Shown piece after piece: positions 9,546 to 19,071 of a stretch of 64,000 nucleotides of DNA. Positions within the stretch are counted from its first letter, which is position 1; each line of letters begins with the position of its first letter. Made by a program: the position numbers and the translations under genes. The stretch covers positions 1,364,001 to 1,428,000 of the forward strand of contig NZ_PVBS01000002.1 of NCBI RefSeq assembly GCF_002980575.1, given 5' to 3'. The notes under the pieces are model-generated. The model had not been told where the DNA came from. It was given only the letters and a program-made list of their open reading frames with translations, and made no database searches. Source of the stretch: Sphingobacterium gobiense (GTDB lineage: Bacteria; Bacteroidota; Bacteroidia; Sphingobacteriales; Sphingobacteriaceae).

Positions 9546-10849
9546 TTTTTCAGCGCTTGCTTTTCAGATTCGGACATATAATAATCGGGAGGGAAACCAT
9601 TGATGTTACGCCATAACTCGTACCAGATCGGTACGTCGTTCAGGATAGCTATACCCTGTGTTCCAGTGCCGATCTTAATTTGAGGAGGCCAGGGTTTCGA
9701 TTCACTATCGGGAACAACTAGTGCACGAAAAGCTCCACTCGGGCTGATATTACTCTCCACTGCAATTACTCTCCCAGCAAACGTACCATAGCTGCTGTTT
9801 GGCCATCCTGAGAATACGATGGCTGGAAAGCCGTCAAATATACACATGACACGTTGGCCAACCTTGAACAGCGGTAAATCAACGGGTTTGATACTTATTT
9901 CAACCGCATAGGCAACATCTGAAGGAACAACGGTTCCAATACTTTCATTCTCTTTGAGAATTTCCCCAATACCAGATTTATTGAGCTGTATGACTTGGCC
10001 ATCTTGAGATGCCAATACAAAATATAATCCTTGTCTTACCTGATAATTCGCCATTTGGTTTTCAAGTTTCGCTATTTCTCCATTATTATTCTCTATTTGT
10101 CCTAGACTTTGAAACCTATCGCCCTCCATTTTGCTTAGCTTTTCTGCGTAATCTTGTCGCGTAGCCTGCTGTTCGATAGCAGCATTGAGGATATCCTGCT
10201 TTGTTTGCATTATCTTATTTTCGGCAAATGCTCTTTTTGCGACTGCATTACGGTAGGCAAGTGTACGCTGCTGAAATTGTGTCAGCGAAACCAGCCCCTC
10301 TTCGTACATTTTCTTTTGTCGATTGTATTGATCTTCACTTAAGGATAGTTCTGCTTCAATGGCTTGCAACTCAGCTTTCTCGCCATCTAGCCGGCTTTCA
10401 AGCTGATCTACTTTTACCGCTAGTTGCTCGAGTTTGAGGTCTCGTACCGACCTTAGGGCCGCTATTTGGCTGTCAGTAGTAGCTATCTTCGCTTGGTAGT
10501 AACTGCGCACGCCATGTTTAGCCGTGACTTGCTGCTGGGTGCGTTCGATTAAATTAGGATCCATATAGGCATCCTTTATCTCGGCAAGTTGTAATATAGT
10601 ATCACCTCTCTTTACGAAATCTCCGTTTTTAACGTGCCACTTGATAATCTTTCCCGGTATGGGTGAGTTGAGCTGCTGCGGACGTTGATCTTGATAGAGC
10701 GTGCTAACTTTTCCCGTTACTTTTATATTCTGTGTCCATGGCAGAAATAGTACGACAACACCAAATACAAAAAAAATGATGAACCACTTTTTGATGTTAT
10801 TCTTTTTGTGTATGTGATATATTTTGTCTATGGATTCTAATTTTCTCAT
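9542..10849 (-). CDS. HlyD-family membrane fusion (adaptor) protein
   Basis: A 435-residue periplasmic adaptor with one N-terminal membrane anchor (about residues 22-42), a biotinyl/lipoyl-like half (PGKIIKWHVKNGDFVKRGD), a long coiled-coil hairpin (about 115-250) and a beta-barrel region. It would bridge the inner membrane ABC protein at 10867-12540 and the TolC-like channel at 8097-9545, with which it overlaps by 4 bp. The gap to the ABC gene is 17 bp. The long hairpin is typical of type I secretion/RTX-type adaptors, but the cargo is not evident. Confidence 0.87.
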   Translation of the reverse strand: MRKLESIDKIYHIHKKNNIKKWFIIFFVFGVVVLFLPWTQNIKVTGKVSTLYQDQRPQQLNSPIPGKIIKWHVKNGDFVKRGDTILQLAEIKDAYMDPNLIERTQQQVTAKHGVRSYYQAKIATTDSQIAALRSVRDLKLEQLAVKVDQLESRLDGEKAELQAIEAELSLSEDQYNRQKKMYEEGLVSLTQFQQRTLAYRNAVAKRAFAENKIMQTKQDILNAAIEQQATRQDYAEKLSKMEGDRFQSLGQIENNNGEIAKLENQMANYQVRQGLYFVLASQDGQVIQLNKSGIGEILKENESIGTVVPSDVAYAVEISIKPVDLPLFKVGQRVMCIFDGFPAIVFSGWPNSSYGTFAGRVIAVESNISPSGAFRALVVPDSESKPWPPQIKIGTGTQGIAILNDVPIWYELWRNINGFPPDYYMSESEKQALKK

Positions 10850-10866
10850 TTTTATGATAAGATCAT

Positions 10867-12540
10867 TTATCGGTAGGTTACAATTTTTCCATATTCAAGC
10901 ATAAGATGCTGATCAGCTTCGTGGATCAATTTTTCATTTTCCGAAACGATAACGACAGTGGTGTATTTCTTTATTTGGCGTAGGTAGTCCACGAATTTTT
11001 CAGAAAAATCTCGATCCATCCCTTCAATCGGATCTTCCAAAATAAGTAACCTGTTGGAACCAAGAAGAGCTCGCAGCAACAGAATTTTCTTTTTTGTACT
11101 AAAAGATACTTCTGTATCCGTCTCCCTTATTTTTGTATCGAGGTCTTTGGTAAACCGACTGGAGAAATTTTCTATACCGAGTTTTTCCGTCAGTTCCAAT
11201 ACGTCTGCCCGCTTCACATCTGCCCGTCCCAATTGGATATTTTCAAACACGGTAGCTTTAATCAATGGCATGTCTTCGAGGTAGACGCCAATCTGTTCGC
11301 GTAAAACAGTCTTGTCCATATTGCGTATAGCCACCCTGTCAAAAAGAATGTTGCCCGAGGTGGGTTCATAAAATCCAGCGATGAGGTTGAGCAGAATTGT
11401 TTTTCCTGCCCCCAGATAACCCGATATTACCGTCATACTATTACTTTCAATTCGGGTGGTAATTTCCTTAAGAATCGGTTTGTTATCGACAAATGAAAAA
11501 TTAACATCCACAAGATCGATTTGCATACCCTGTCCATTTTTGTGAGACGGTGCTAATTGAGCGTTAGGCTCTTCGTCAAGATCCAAGACTTTACCCAATT
11601 TGGTCAATGACGTAACGACATCGTAGTAACTCTCTAGATTTATAATCAGCTTTTCTACGGCGGCCATTATCGTAAGCAGAACGATTTCTGTGGCGATAAA
11701 AGCACCTATATTAAGTTGTTGTGTAACCAACAAATAAGTACCTATAGACAACAAGAAGAAGGTGATAATGACTTTAAAGCCAATAATTGCTTTATATTGC
11801 AATATTAAAACTTTAAAATGCGACGTGCGATTTTCAAGATAGTCGCCTACACGTTGGTCTGTTCCTCCCAGATGTAAGTCTGTTCCAGAATTTATCTTAA
11901 ATGTCTTTACCGCTCCAGCAATATCTTCTAGCCAAGACGCAACCTCATATTTACTCTCGCTCTCTTCCAGGCTAGACTGGATGCCCGAATGCATAGTCTG
12001 TCTAAAGATAATAATTACAATAATGATTACTAATGCCCCAAAAACCAAAAACCACGGGTGGTAAAAAGCCAGTAGTATTAGCCCCAAAACAATTTGAATA
12101 AGCGCTGTTGGAATATCCAGTAGAATTTTCGAAACCGCTTTTTGAAGATTCTGTGTATCAAAGAAACGGTTAACTAATTCGGGTAAGAAATACTTTTTGA
12201 TATTTTGAAGGTTAACTTTGGGTAACTTTTCGGCAAAGGCGATAGAATATTCTACAAAAATCTTTTGCTCGATCTTTTCAATTATTTGCATAACCTTGAG
12301 TCGAAAATACCCCGTTAACCAGGTCCCGATTACGACAAAGGCGATTAATAAATAAAGAGATGTCACCATAGTTGCTCCCATGGCATAGTTCACAATAGCT
12401 TGTATACCTAGTGGAATACTTAGCTGTACCAATCCCGCGAACAATGCATAAATATAAATATTTCCAACGTCGCTTTTTTCTTTGGTAATGTGTTTAAATA
12501 AGTTTCTGCTGGTTACTTTCAGGTCTTTATTTCGGAGCAT
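10867..12540 (-). CDS. ABC exporter with degenerate nucleotide-binding domain
   Basis: A 557-residue fused permease-ATPase: six-helix transmembrane domain about 20-300, NBD about 330-557. No N-terminal C39 peptidase. Walker A is intact (GYLGAGKT, about 375). Most other motifs are altered: Q-loop IGVYLED (Glu where Gln is expected), signature VSFSTKKK instead of LSGGQ, Walker B LLILEDP (Asp and Glu swapped), H-loop VSENEK with no His. I confirmed the Walker B and signature codons on the minus strand. ATP binding is plausible but classical hydrolysis is doubtful. First gene of a tight operon with the HlyD and TolC genes. It may be a regulatory or slow exporter subunit. Confidence 0.85.
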   Translation of the reverse strand: MLRNKDLKVTSRNLFKHITKEKSDVGNIYIYALFAGLVQLSIPLGIQAIVNYAMGATMVTSLYLLIAFVVIGTWLTGYFRLKVMQIIEKIEQKIFVEYSIAFAEKLPKVNLQNIKKYFLPELVNRFFDTQNLQKAVSKILLDIPTALIQIVLGLILLAFYHPWFLVFGALVIIIVIIIFRQTMHSGIQSSLEESESKYEVASWLEDIAGAVKTFKINSGTDLHLGGTDQRVGDYLENRTSHFKVLILQYKAIIGFKVIITFFLLSIGTYLLVTQQLNIGAFIATEIVLLTIMAAVEKLIINLESYYDVVTSLTKLGKVLDLDEEPNAQLAPSHKNGQGMQIDLVDVNFSFVDNKPILKEITTRIESNSMTVISGYLGAGKTILLNLIAGFYEPTSGNILFDRVAIRNMDKTVLREQIGVYLEDMPLIKATVFENIQLGRADVKRADVLELTEKLGIENFSSRFTKDLDTKIRETDTEVSFSTKKKILLLRALLGSNRLLILEDPIEGMDRDFSEKFVDYLRQIKKYTTVVIVSENEKLIHEADQHLMLEYGKIVTYR

Positions 12541-12617
12541 TGTATTCCATTATCCAATTAATATGCTAAATTTTATTAAACCCATTGTTTTTCCTGCAGG
12601 ATTTAGTTAAATCCTCG

Positions 12618-12650
12618 CAAAAATATCGATTTTAATATGTTTTTCACAAT
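12618..12650 (-). promoter_or_regulatory. Candidate promoter of the exporter operon
   Basis: On the minus strand the octamer TATTTTTG (12625-12618) matches the Bacteroidota -7 element TAnnTTTG. A TTG lies 22 bp upstream (12650-12648), slightly far from the usual 19-21. Transcription would start near 12612, about 70 bp before the ABC start codon. Confidence 0.4.
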
Positions 12651-12973
12651 AAAAACCGCTTGTTTTTTTATAAAATGGCATTTACATAAAGGTAGGGTAG
12701 AGACTAATACTTTTTATGGATCAGGTTGGAGCATTTTGTAGTAAAAAAATAATCCTTTTCGAAGTTAACGCAGCAAATGCAAAATTATTAAAACTTTTTG
12801 ATGCTCCGGTTGATACGACATAGTACGCATACAAAAGGACACATTTCGTAGCTTCATTTTAAAAATGGAAATCTTATCTTTAGGCATTACGATATACTGA
12901 ATGACAAAACTCATGTAACAGAACTATAAAAAACCGTACTGATAGCCCCAATTTAATGGCATACTATTTTCTG

Positions 12974-12981
12974 TAACTTTG
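12974..12981 (+). promoter_or_regulatory. Candidate -7 element before the Rof-like gene
   Basis: TAACTTTG matches the TAnnTTTG -7 consensus of Bacteroidota and lies 30 bp before the ATG at 13012. No clear -33 TTG is seen at the proper distance. Confidence 0.45.
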
Positions 12982-13011
12982 TATAGCCTTATCGGCTGAA
13001 ATTAAGATGTA

Positions 13012-13353
13012 ATGACTAACAAAACTACAGACAACAAAAATTCCTACCTTCCAGTGGCATGGGAATACCGTGAAATTATTGAAGAGCAGATCAATAAAAA
13101 GAATAGCGGAAAAGTGTTCTATTTTGACGACGACAACAAACTGGAAGAAGTAGGGGGAAGAATAGTCGAGATAAAAGAAGAAAAAAGTGCAGGAGTATTC
13201 ATCTTAATGGACAATGGACTTCGAATAAGAGTAGATCGTATCATAACACTTTTTGGAAAAGTCGGCGCGGCCTACAATGAATACGAAGCGTATGCTAACG
13301 CTTGTATGGATTGTTCGGGAGGCTACACTAAAGAAGAACTTGACAACATGTAA
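13012..13353 (+). CDS. Small Rof/YaeO-like protein
   Basis: A 113-residue soluble protein. The order of a YLPVAWEYREIIEEQ helix, a strand VFYFD, GRIVEIKEEK, and a strand-turn VFILMDNGLRIRVDRI resembles the Sm-like fold of Rho-binding antiterminator Rof/YaeO, where the last segment is typically LDDGxxIRLDxI. A further 35-residue tail, with ACMDC near residue 101, goes beyond Rof. If the likeness is real it may bind Rho or RNA; this is inference from pattern only. It stands alone behind its own candidate promoter. Confidence 0.5.
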   Translation: MTNKTTDNKNSYLPVAWEYREIIEEQINKKNSGKVFYFDDDNKLEEVGGRIVEIKEEKSAGVFILMDNGLRIRVDRIITLFGKVGAAYNEYEAYANACMDCSGGYTKEELDNM

Positions 13354-13459
13354 GCACACCTGTCTTCACAAAGCTAGGTAAGTGCTTCCGAAGGTTTGAT
13401 TTAACAAGCGTTTGATGTAATGAGAGCGTAACTTCATATGAAACTAATTGACCTTCAAA

Positions 13460-14338
13460 ATGACAACAGATATTGTAGAAGTTAACAACTTCATAGTTTT
13501 AATCGAGCAATCCAACGCTGATAAGACGATTGTGCAAACTTGTGCCATTGATGGAGATGCAGTAGGCTTTGCTTTTTATGGTTCTGGTGAAGTTAATTTG
13601 GAAATTAAACATCAAAATCAAACAAAAATAGTTACTAACACAAAAGGCGTTGCTATTTCTTTTTTCGGCAACAGTAAAGTAGAGTTTTCTCATAAAATTG
13701 GGCCTAACAGACCACTACAATCTGTCAGTATCTTTTCAAAACTAAATAACCTACATATTTTACCACAAGAAGAGCACGAGATCTTTAGTGATTTTTTGCC
13801 GGAATTATTGAACCCTATCGCAGACTTTGTCGAAGGTCCAAGATTTTACATGACACCCGATATGCAAAATGCCGTTCATAAAATTATGACCACTACCTAC
13901 AAAGGAAATACTAGACAAATGTTTTTAAAGAGTCAGGTAAATGAGTTGCTTTCTCATTTCTTTGCATTTCTTGCTTCTGATAAGAAAGAAAGTATTTCTA
14001 ACGAAGATAAAGGAAAGCTTTTCAAAGCTAAAGAGATTATGGAAAACAATATTTCCAGTCCTCCTTCTTTGAGTGAGCTATCCAAACTTATTGGACTTAA
14101 CAACAATAAACTGAAGAAGAATTTCAAAGAGCTTTTTGGTGTCCCTGTTTTTAAGTTTCTACAAGAAGAACGCCTCAACCGAGCCTACGAGATGTTAAGT
14201 AACACTGGCGAAAGTGTACAAGAAGTGGCTTGGCATGTTGGATACGATAGTCTAAGTTCATTCTCCAATGCATTCCGGCAGAAATTTGGTGTTCGGCCAA
14301 ATGAAATCAAACAACAGTTCTTTTTGAACAAATCATAA
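13460..14338 (+). CDS. AraC-family transcriptional regulator
   Basis: About 292 residues from the ATG at 13460 (a TTG at 13448 would add four). The C-terminal 100 residues are a double HTH AraC domain: the first helix pair near SLSELSKLIGLNNNKLKKNF, the second near VQEVAWHVGYDSLSSFSNAF, ending in RPNEIKQQF. The N-terminal 180 residues lack a clear cupin motif and resemble the PchR-like regulators of Bacteroidota. The next gene lies 70 bp downstream and may be a target; effector unknown. Confidence 0.85.
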   Translation: MTTDIVEVNNFIVLIEQSNADKTIVQTCAIDGDAVGFAFYGSGEVNLEIKHQNQTKIVTNTKGVAISFFGNSKVEFSHKIGPNRPLQSVSIFSKLNNLHILPQEEHEIFSDFLPELLNPIADFVEGPRFYMTPDMQNAVHKIMTTTYKGNTRQMFLKSQVNELLSHFFAFLASDKKESISNEDKGKLFKAKEIMENNISSPPSLSELSKLIGLNNNKLKKNFKELFGVPVFKFLQEERLNRAYEMLSNTGESVQEVAWHVGYDSLSSFSNAFRQKFGVRPNEIKQQFFLNKS

Positions 14339-14407
14339 TTCTTCTAAGACAAACCTAAAAGAGTAAGCTCCTGTATATTAGTGCTATCATCAATCAATGA
14401 CTGAAAA

Positions 14408-14800
14408 ATGAAACATTTTAGAGCAATTTCAATAGGTGCCATGGTTTGGGTATTTATATTCTTAACATTTGCCGTATTAGAATATGTCCCCACAATTAAA
14501 GATTCTTTGAACCTGCAGGTATTAGCTGTTGGTATACTAATTGTACCATATGCAATATTTGGAGCATCCATTTTTTACAAGAACGGTAATGAAGAACACG
14601 GAATGAAAGTTGGGATCATTATGGCCCTAACCGCTTTAATTCTAGACGCCGTGGTTACCGTACCATTTGTAGAAATTCCCAGAGGTGGTAGTTACCAAAG
14701 CTTCTTTTCCTTCCCATTACTATGGGTGCTTGCTTTTATAAACATTGCAACAGTATATTTCTATTGGAGACTAAAAAACAAAGAGTCATTTCCTAAATAA
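14408..14800 (+). CDS. DUF5367-like small membrane protein
   Basis: A 130-residue integral membrane protein with four predicted helices (about 8-28, 37-56, 66-90, 100-122). The opening MKHFRAISIGAMVW matches what I know of DUF5367 proteins of Bacteroidota, whose function is unknown. It lies 70 bp after the AraC gene on the same strand. Confidence 0.65.
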   Translation: MKHFRAISIGAMVWVFIFLTFAVLEYVPTIKDSLNLQVLAVGILIVPYAIFGASIFYKNGNEEHGMKVGIIMALTALILDAVVTVPFVEIPRGGSYQSFFSFPLLWVLAFINIATVYFYWRLKNKESFPK

Positions 14801-14956
14801 CCCCCATCTAATCCATCAGAAAATGTCTACTATGTGAGCTGTCTTCCGAGGCAGGCAAAATTGAAATAAAACCTGAATAAATCGTATCTTAGTAGACAAA
14901 GTACACGGACGAATTTTGAAGGTCAAGTTATTTTATTATGAAAAACAAAGATTGAT

Positions 14957-15604
14957 ATGAAGCGTTCTTCCAAAGCAGAAAACATCTTGGCTCAGATCAA
15001 TACAGAAACTAAGTTAGGAGACCTACGGAAAATTGCGCGTGAGATCAAAAAAGACCACGAACTAGCTTTAGAACTTTGGTCAACAGGTCGATTTTTACCT
15101 CGACAGCTTGCCATTTTGATCATGGACAAAAAGCAACTTTCCCAAAAACTAATTGACAATTTAGACAACGACATTAGGCACCATAATGAAGATGAAAAAC
15201 TTCAATTAATTGACTGGCTAATGGCAAATCAACTTTCCAAAGACAAAAAGACAGTTTTATTAATGGAAGCTTGGGAAAACAGCCAGTCTTCATTGCAAAG
15301 ACGAGTTTTTTGGTACTATCAAGCCCGTTTACGTTGGGTTGGGCAAACACCCCCGCCGAACACGGAAGAATTGCTTTCTAAAATTGAAACACGCATTGAA
15401 AAAGAAGTGCCGGAAGTCCAATGGGCAATGAATTTCACTGCGGCTCAAATCGGGATTTTTGAAGAAAAATATCGTTCAAGATGCGTTGCACTCGGAGAAC
15501 GTACCGGACTGTATAAAGATGAAATAGTGGCTAAAAATTGTACGCCTAATTATTTGCCTAAGTTAATAGCCATTCAGGTAGATAAGTACCTGTCCACTCG
15601 GTGA
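14957..15604 (+). CDS. DNA alkylation repair protein, AlkD-like
   Basis: A 215-residue all-helical protein. The pattern LGDLRKIAREIKKDHELALELWSTG followed by repeated helix pairs fits the HEAT-like DNA alkylation repair (AlkC/AlkD) family, which excises bulky or cationic alkyl bases without base flipping. In some relatives the start motif is the same and the protein has no proven glycosylase activity. It is a single gene with 156 bp before it. Confidence 0.7.
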   Translation: MKRSSKAENILAQINTETKLGDLRKIAREIKKDHELALELWSTGRFLPRQLAILIMDKKQLSQKLIDNLDNDIRHHNEDEKLQLIDWLMANQLSKDKKTVLLMEAWENSQSSLQRRVFWYYQARLRWVGQTPPPNTEELLSKIETRIEKEVPEVQWAMNFTAAQIGIFEEKYRSRCVALGERTGLYKDEIVAKNCTPNYLPKLIAIQVDKYLSTR

Positions 15605-15732
15605 AACAAATCTCTAGTCGTAGTACTGATTAGTTGTCATAAGACAAGTGATTTCCTTTTTCTATGTTATAGTTTTGAACCATAACAATCCTAACCGACA
15701 GAAAAAAATCAATGCATAAAAATATAAGGTAA

Positions 15733-16143
15733 ATGGAACGAATAGAACAAATTAACTACATCAAAGCCCCCGCTACATTAGTATACAAAGCACTCACAAC
15801 AGAAGAAGGCCTAGGACAGGTATGGACAAAGAAATTGAAAGTAAAACCTGAGATTGGCTTCATAAATGAGTTTGATTTCAACGAAGGGTACCTCACAAAA
15901 ATGAAAATAATTGAATTGCACGCAAACGATAAAGTCGTTTGGGAATGTATAGCATCTGATGAGGAATGGGTAGGGACGGGAATTTCTTTTGACCTTTCAG
16001 AAAAAAACAATACCACAACTGTCGTACTCAGACACTATAATTGGAAAGATATGACTGACTACTATAGATGGTGCAGCTATAATTGGGCGATGTTCCTTTA
16101 TCGTTTAAAGATGTATTGTGAAAATGAAAAGACGTTGCCCTAG
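15733..16143 (+). CDS. SRPBCC/AHSA1-like protein
   Basis: A 136-residue START/Bet v1-like fold protein of the AHSA1 (activator of Hsp90 homologue) group. The opening IEQINYIKAPATLVYKALTTEEGLGQVW and the WKDMTDYYRWCSYNWAMFL near the end are typical. These small cytosolic proteins bind hydrophobic ligands and have no fixed function. Single gene. Confidence 0.8.
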   Translation: MERIEQINYIKAPATLVYKALTTEEGLGQVWTKKLKVKPEIGFINEFDFNEGYLTKMKIIELHANDKVVWECIASDEEWVGTGISFDLSEKNNTTTVVLRHYNWKDMTDYYRWCSYNWAMFLYRLKMYCENEKTLP

Positions 16144-16475
16144 CATATTGCTTTGGCATCTTAATCGTCGTTTTCGGTATTGTCCTGGGATTGAGAGTAA
16201 GAACATACCAGAGAGCACAAATGACCTGCAAGTAAAATTAATGCCCTCCCATAGTCTATAAATGCGTGCGCGTTGGTGGGAATGACTTTTCTCATCGCTT
16301 TGTTTTTATAGAAGAACGCTTCGGGAGGATCAATCGCTTTGCCGTCCGGTAATGAATGTAGAAGAAAAAGAGAGAAGATGATTCCTGCGTAGTGCTACGG
16401 GAATCTTCTTTCCGGTAGCTGACCCGAAAACATCACGCTCACACTCCCTATCTTTACCCTGCCTTAAATCGTGAT
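16144..16475. other. Intergenic region with an imperfect hairpin
   Basis: No ORF of substance is seen in these 332 bp. At 16374-16408 there is an imperfect hairpin: GAAGAT-ATTCC pairs with GGAATCTTC across a CGTAG-TG-CTACG tip and is followed by a short T run. It might end transcription of the SRPBCC gene but lies 230 bp away. Confidence 0.35.
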
Positions 16476-16970
16476 ATGGACATATTAAAAAAACTAAAAG
16501 AACTTGACCTGGAACTTCCAACCCCCACTACGCCCGGTGGTAACTACGTATCCTTTAACATTCGTAAAGATATTGCGTACATTGCCATCCAATTCCCGAT
16601 ATGGAATAACAAAGCTGTTTATCAGGGAAAACTCGGCGAAGAACTATCGACCGACGATGGCTACAAAGCTCTCGGCATTTGCGCACTAAATGTGTTGTCG
16701 CAGATAACTGCGCACTCATCCATAGATCAGTTCATAGGGATAAACCACTTGGACATATATTTTCAGGCGACAGCCGAATGGGATGAAGCTCCCCAACTGG
16801 CAGATGGCGCCTCCGACCTCTTCGTCCGAGTTTTGGCTGATAGAGGGCAACATTCCAGAGCTATTTTCGGCGTTGAACGACTGCCTAAAAATTTTTGTGT
16901 AGGCTTGACAGCTACCTGTACCATCGCCTCCCATCAGCGCGGGGGTGGTATCCTCCCATTTTCATGCTAA
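16476..16970 (+). CDS. RidA/YjgF-family protein
   Basis: A 164-residue protein whose PTPTTPGGNYVSF, IAYIAIQFPIW, GKLGEELSTDDGYKA and RAIFGVERLPKNF segments match a RidA-like family (reactive enamine/imine deaminase fold, homotrimeric). The canonical RidA Arg equivalent is in SRAIFGV. The last 15 residues after VGLTATCTI look unlike the usual ending of the family, so a late frameshift is possible. Single gene. Confidence 0.8.
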   Translation: MDILKKLKELDLELPTPTTPGGNYVSFNIRKDIAYIAIQFPIWNNKAVYQGKLGEELSTDDGYKALGICALNVLSQITAHSSIDQFIGINHLDIYFQATAEWDEAPQLADGASDLFVRVLADRGQHSRAIFGVERLPKNFCVGLTATCTIASHQRGGGILPFSC

Positions 16971-17130
16971 AGAGACAGATCAATCGTCAAACCCCATCCC
17001 AGTAGTCTTCGTCGTAATCATCGTAGAAATCTTCGGGATGTCTTTCGATAGGGGGATGTCAGCGAACAGAACCTTCAGGGCAAGGTGAGGATGAGGGTGC
17101 CTTCAAGTCGAGTTGCCAAATTGCACTGGA
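16971..17130 (-). pseudogene. Possible C-terminal relic, minus strand
   Basis: Between the RidA gene and the TPR regulator, the minus strand reads ERHPEDFYDDYDEDYWDGV then a stop (about 17055-16990), with an in-frame TGA just upstream. The acidic-aromatic tail looks like the C-terminus of a lost protein. Weak evidence. Confidence 0.2.
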
Positions 17131-18594
17131 TTAAGAATCAGTCAATCCACGCATCCAGTTATTGAAATCTGCGTCCGACGGGATTTCAAATTTTTTACGT
17201 AATCTGTTCTTTCTGATCTGTACAGCCCTGACTGTAACAAAGGTATACTCCGCAATATTTTTTGTTGAAAAGTTGAGAAACGCCATGGCGCAAAATTCAA
17301 GCTCGGTGCTTCTAAGATTTGAATCAAGTGATTTCAACGCTTGTATAAATTGAGGATACAATTCGGTAAATAAAGTCAGGAACTCCGGGTTATTACTTTT
17401 AGCCAGCTCAATCAAGTTACTGAACTTATTTTCCCCGATTTGCTCCGTCAGCTCCCTGTTGACGGTTTCCGTTTCCTGTAAAGCCTCTTCTTTTTGATCC
17501 AAAATCCTACGGTTGCGTCTAGCGCGCCATACAAAAAACGTGATCGCCACAACAAGCAATACCATAGCAATTAATGAAACCCTAATTGATTTCGAAACCT
17601 TAGTGGCAGATTCCTGATCTTTTGATTTCAAAATCTGGTTGAGTACCAAATCTACCACCTGTCTATTTTCCCTTTCTAAAGAATCATTGAGCCGGCTAAA
17701 GGCCAATTCGTACTCGTCAGCCTTGGCTTTATCTAACTCGTTATTAAGGTAATAATCTGCTAAATGACGGTAAGTGTCCTTAATTGCATTTCTGTTGCCA
17801 ACTTCCCGCATATTCGCTAAACTCTTTTGATAAAAAGCCAATGCTTTTTGATGATTTCCTTTCCTGTTCTCCAAATTGCCCAGAAAAGTGAGTGTATTAT
17901 AAAATACAGGGATGTTATATTTCTCCACAAGGGCAAGGGATTTATCGAGGTATTGTTGTGCTTTCGCAAAATTGTCCTTTCTAACATATAACTGCCCTAG
18001 GTCATCATAAACCCCTAGATACATCGTAGCGGCACTCTTTTCATCAAAATCCCGCAAAGCATTCAATTGAAGCTCTATATACTTCTGCATCGAATCAAGT
18101 TGTTCCGTTTGATCAAAAACAGTACTTAAATTTCCATATGTATACACATAGGATATTTTTTGTGCATCCCCTGTCAAATTCTTTATACAGGTTAGCTGCA
18201 AATGAAACTCCCGAATCGCTTGGTTATACAACTTGAGTCGTGTATAAGCTCTCCCTTTCACCCGATGGACTTCGGATTGCATAAGCATTTTTTTCCTATA
18301 ATATTTCGTACGCTCAACACGTTCAAGATGCTCAACACCCTCTTTAAACACCCCAACATTTACAAGTGCGTTAGCTGCCGAAAAATGAGCTCTTGCTTTT
18401 CCTTCATCATAGTTATGCACATTAGACAGCGCCAGAGCGCTCAAAGCAGTTTCCAGCTGCGGCAAAGATTCACCATTCATCTCGAATTCTTTTGCTTTAC
18501 TTAAGATTGAATCAACCTCTTGCTTCCAGCCATCGCCAGCGATTGCATTAAACGTAAATAATAAAAAAAACAAAAATAGAAACTGCTTCTTCAT
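17131..18594 (-). CDS. TPR sensor with C-terminal LuxR-like HTH
   Basis: A 487-residue protein of a type common in Bacteroidota: signal peptide (1-19), TPR repeats in the periplasm (about 80-300, for example AKAQQYLDKSLALVEKY and QKALAFYQKSLANMREV), one transmembrane helix (about 337-357), a coiled coil (about 360-395) and a C-terminal HTH of the LuxR/GerE kind (about 430-485) with FSTKNIAEYTFVTVRAVQIRKNRLRKK as recognition region. It would couple an extracytoplasmic signal to transcription. Targets unknown. Confidence 0.8.
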   Translation of the reverse strand: MKKQFLFLFFLLFTFNAIAGDGWKQEVDSILSKAKEFEMNGESLPQLETALSALALSNVHNYDEGKARAHFSAANALVNVGVFKEGVEHLERVERTKYYRKKMLMQSEVHRVKGRAYTRLKLYNQAIREFHLQLTCIKNLTGDAQKISYVYTYGNLSTVFDQTEQLDSMQKYIELQLNALRDFDEKSAATMYLGVYDDLGQLYVRKDNFAKAQQYLDKSLALVEKYNIPVFYNTLTFLGNLENRKGNHQKALAFYQKSLANMREVGNRNAIKDTYRHLADYYLNNELDKAKADEYELAFSRLNDSLERENRQVVDLVLNQILKSKDQESATKVSKSIRVSLIAMVLLVVAITFFVWRARRNRRILDQKEEALQETETVNRELTEQIGENKFSNLIELAKSNNPEFLTLFTELYPQFIQALKSLDSNLRSTELEFCAMAFLNFSTKNIAEYTFVTVRAVQIRKNRLRKKFEIPSDADFNNWMRGLTDS

Positions 18595-19071
18595 TTAGTA
18601 GGTTGTCAACTATTTATTAGCTAGCTGTTTATTACAGCTATTTCAGATTAATTTCAGCGCTAAAACATATTATCTGCAAATCTAACCATTTTGAACATTA
18701 AACCGATATTAATCTCATGTTACTTTCTCTCTCACTACTCCGCCACCCACCTCTCACCCCGTTTTCGTGCCGTTCGCTCTCTTCCCGCCGAAGCGAAACA
18801 AATCCTTTTCAATCGAAGCGAGTTTAAAAAACAAGCGGGATGCGGAGAGTAGAATACATCCTGAAATTCCAGCCGAGCCTGAATGGTATATTTTTGAATG
18901 CTGTTGTGTTAGATTTTGATAAATAGCTGATTAATTCCGTATGCATCGGCCACCAGCGCAAATAGAACTGCATTAAACGCGCACTCAGAAATGGAAACAC
19001 AAAATATTAAAAGCAATATAATTGCATTTAAGTATTTTATTCTTATTTTTGAATTAAAAAATGAGATAACT
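18595..19071. other. Intergenic region without recognised features
   Basis: This 477-bp stretch precedes the TPR regulator gene (minus strand) and a broken small ORF (plus strand). I see neither a long ORF nor a clear promoter motif in it. Confidence 0.5.

Larger units (their letters stand above)
12541..13011. other. Divergent intergenic region
   Basis: A 471-bp AT-rich gap between the exporter operon (leftward) and the small Rof-like gene (rightward). It holds no convincing ORF. It contains a candidate Bacteroidota promoter on each strand, listed separately. The space between them (about 12650-12950) shows nothing I can name. Confidence 0.6.
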
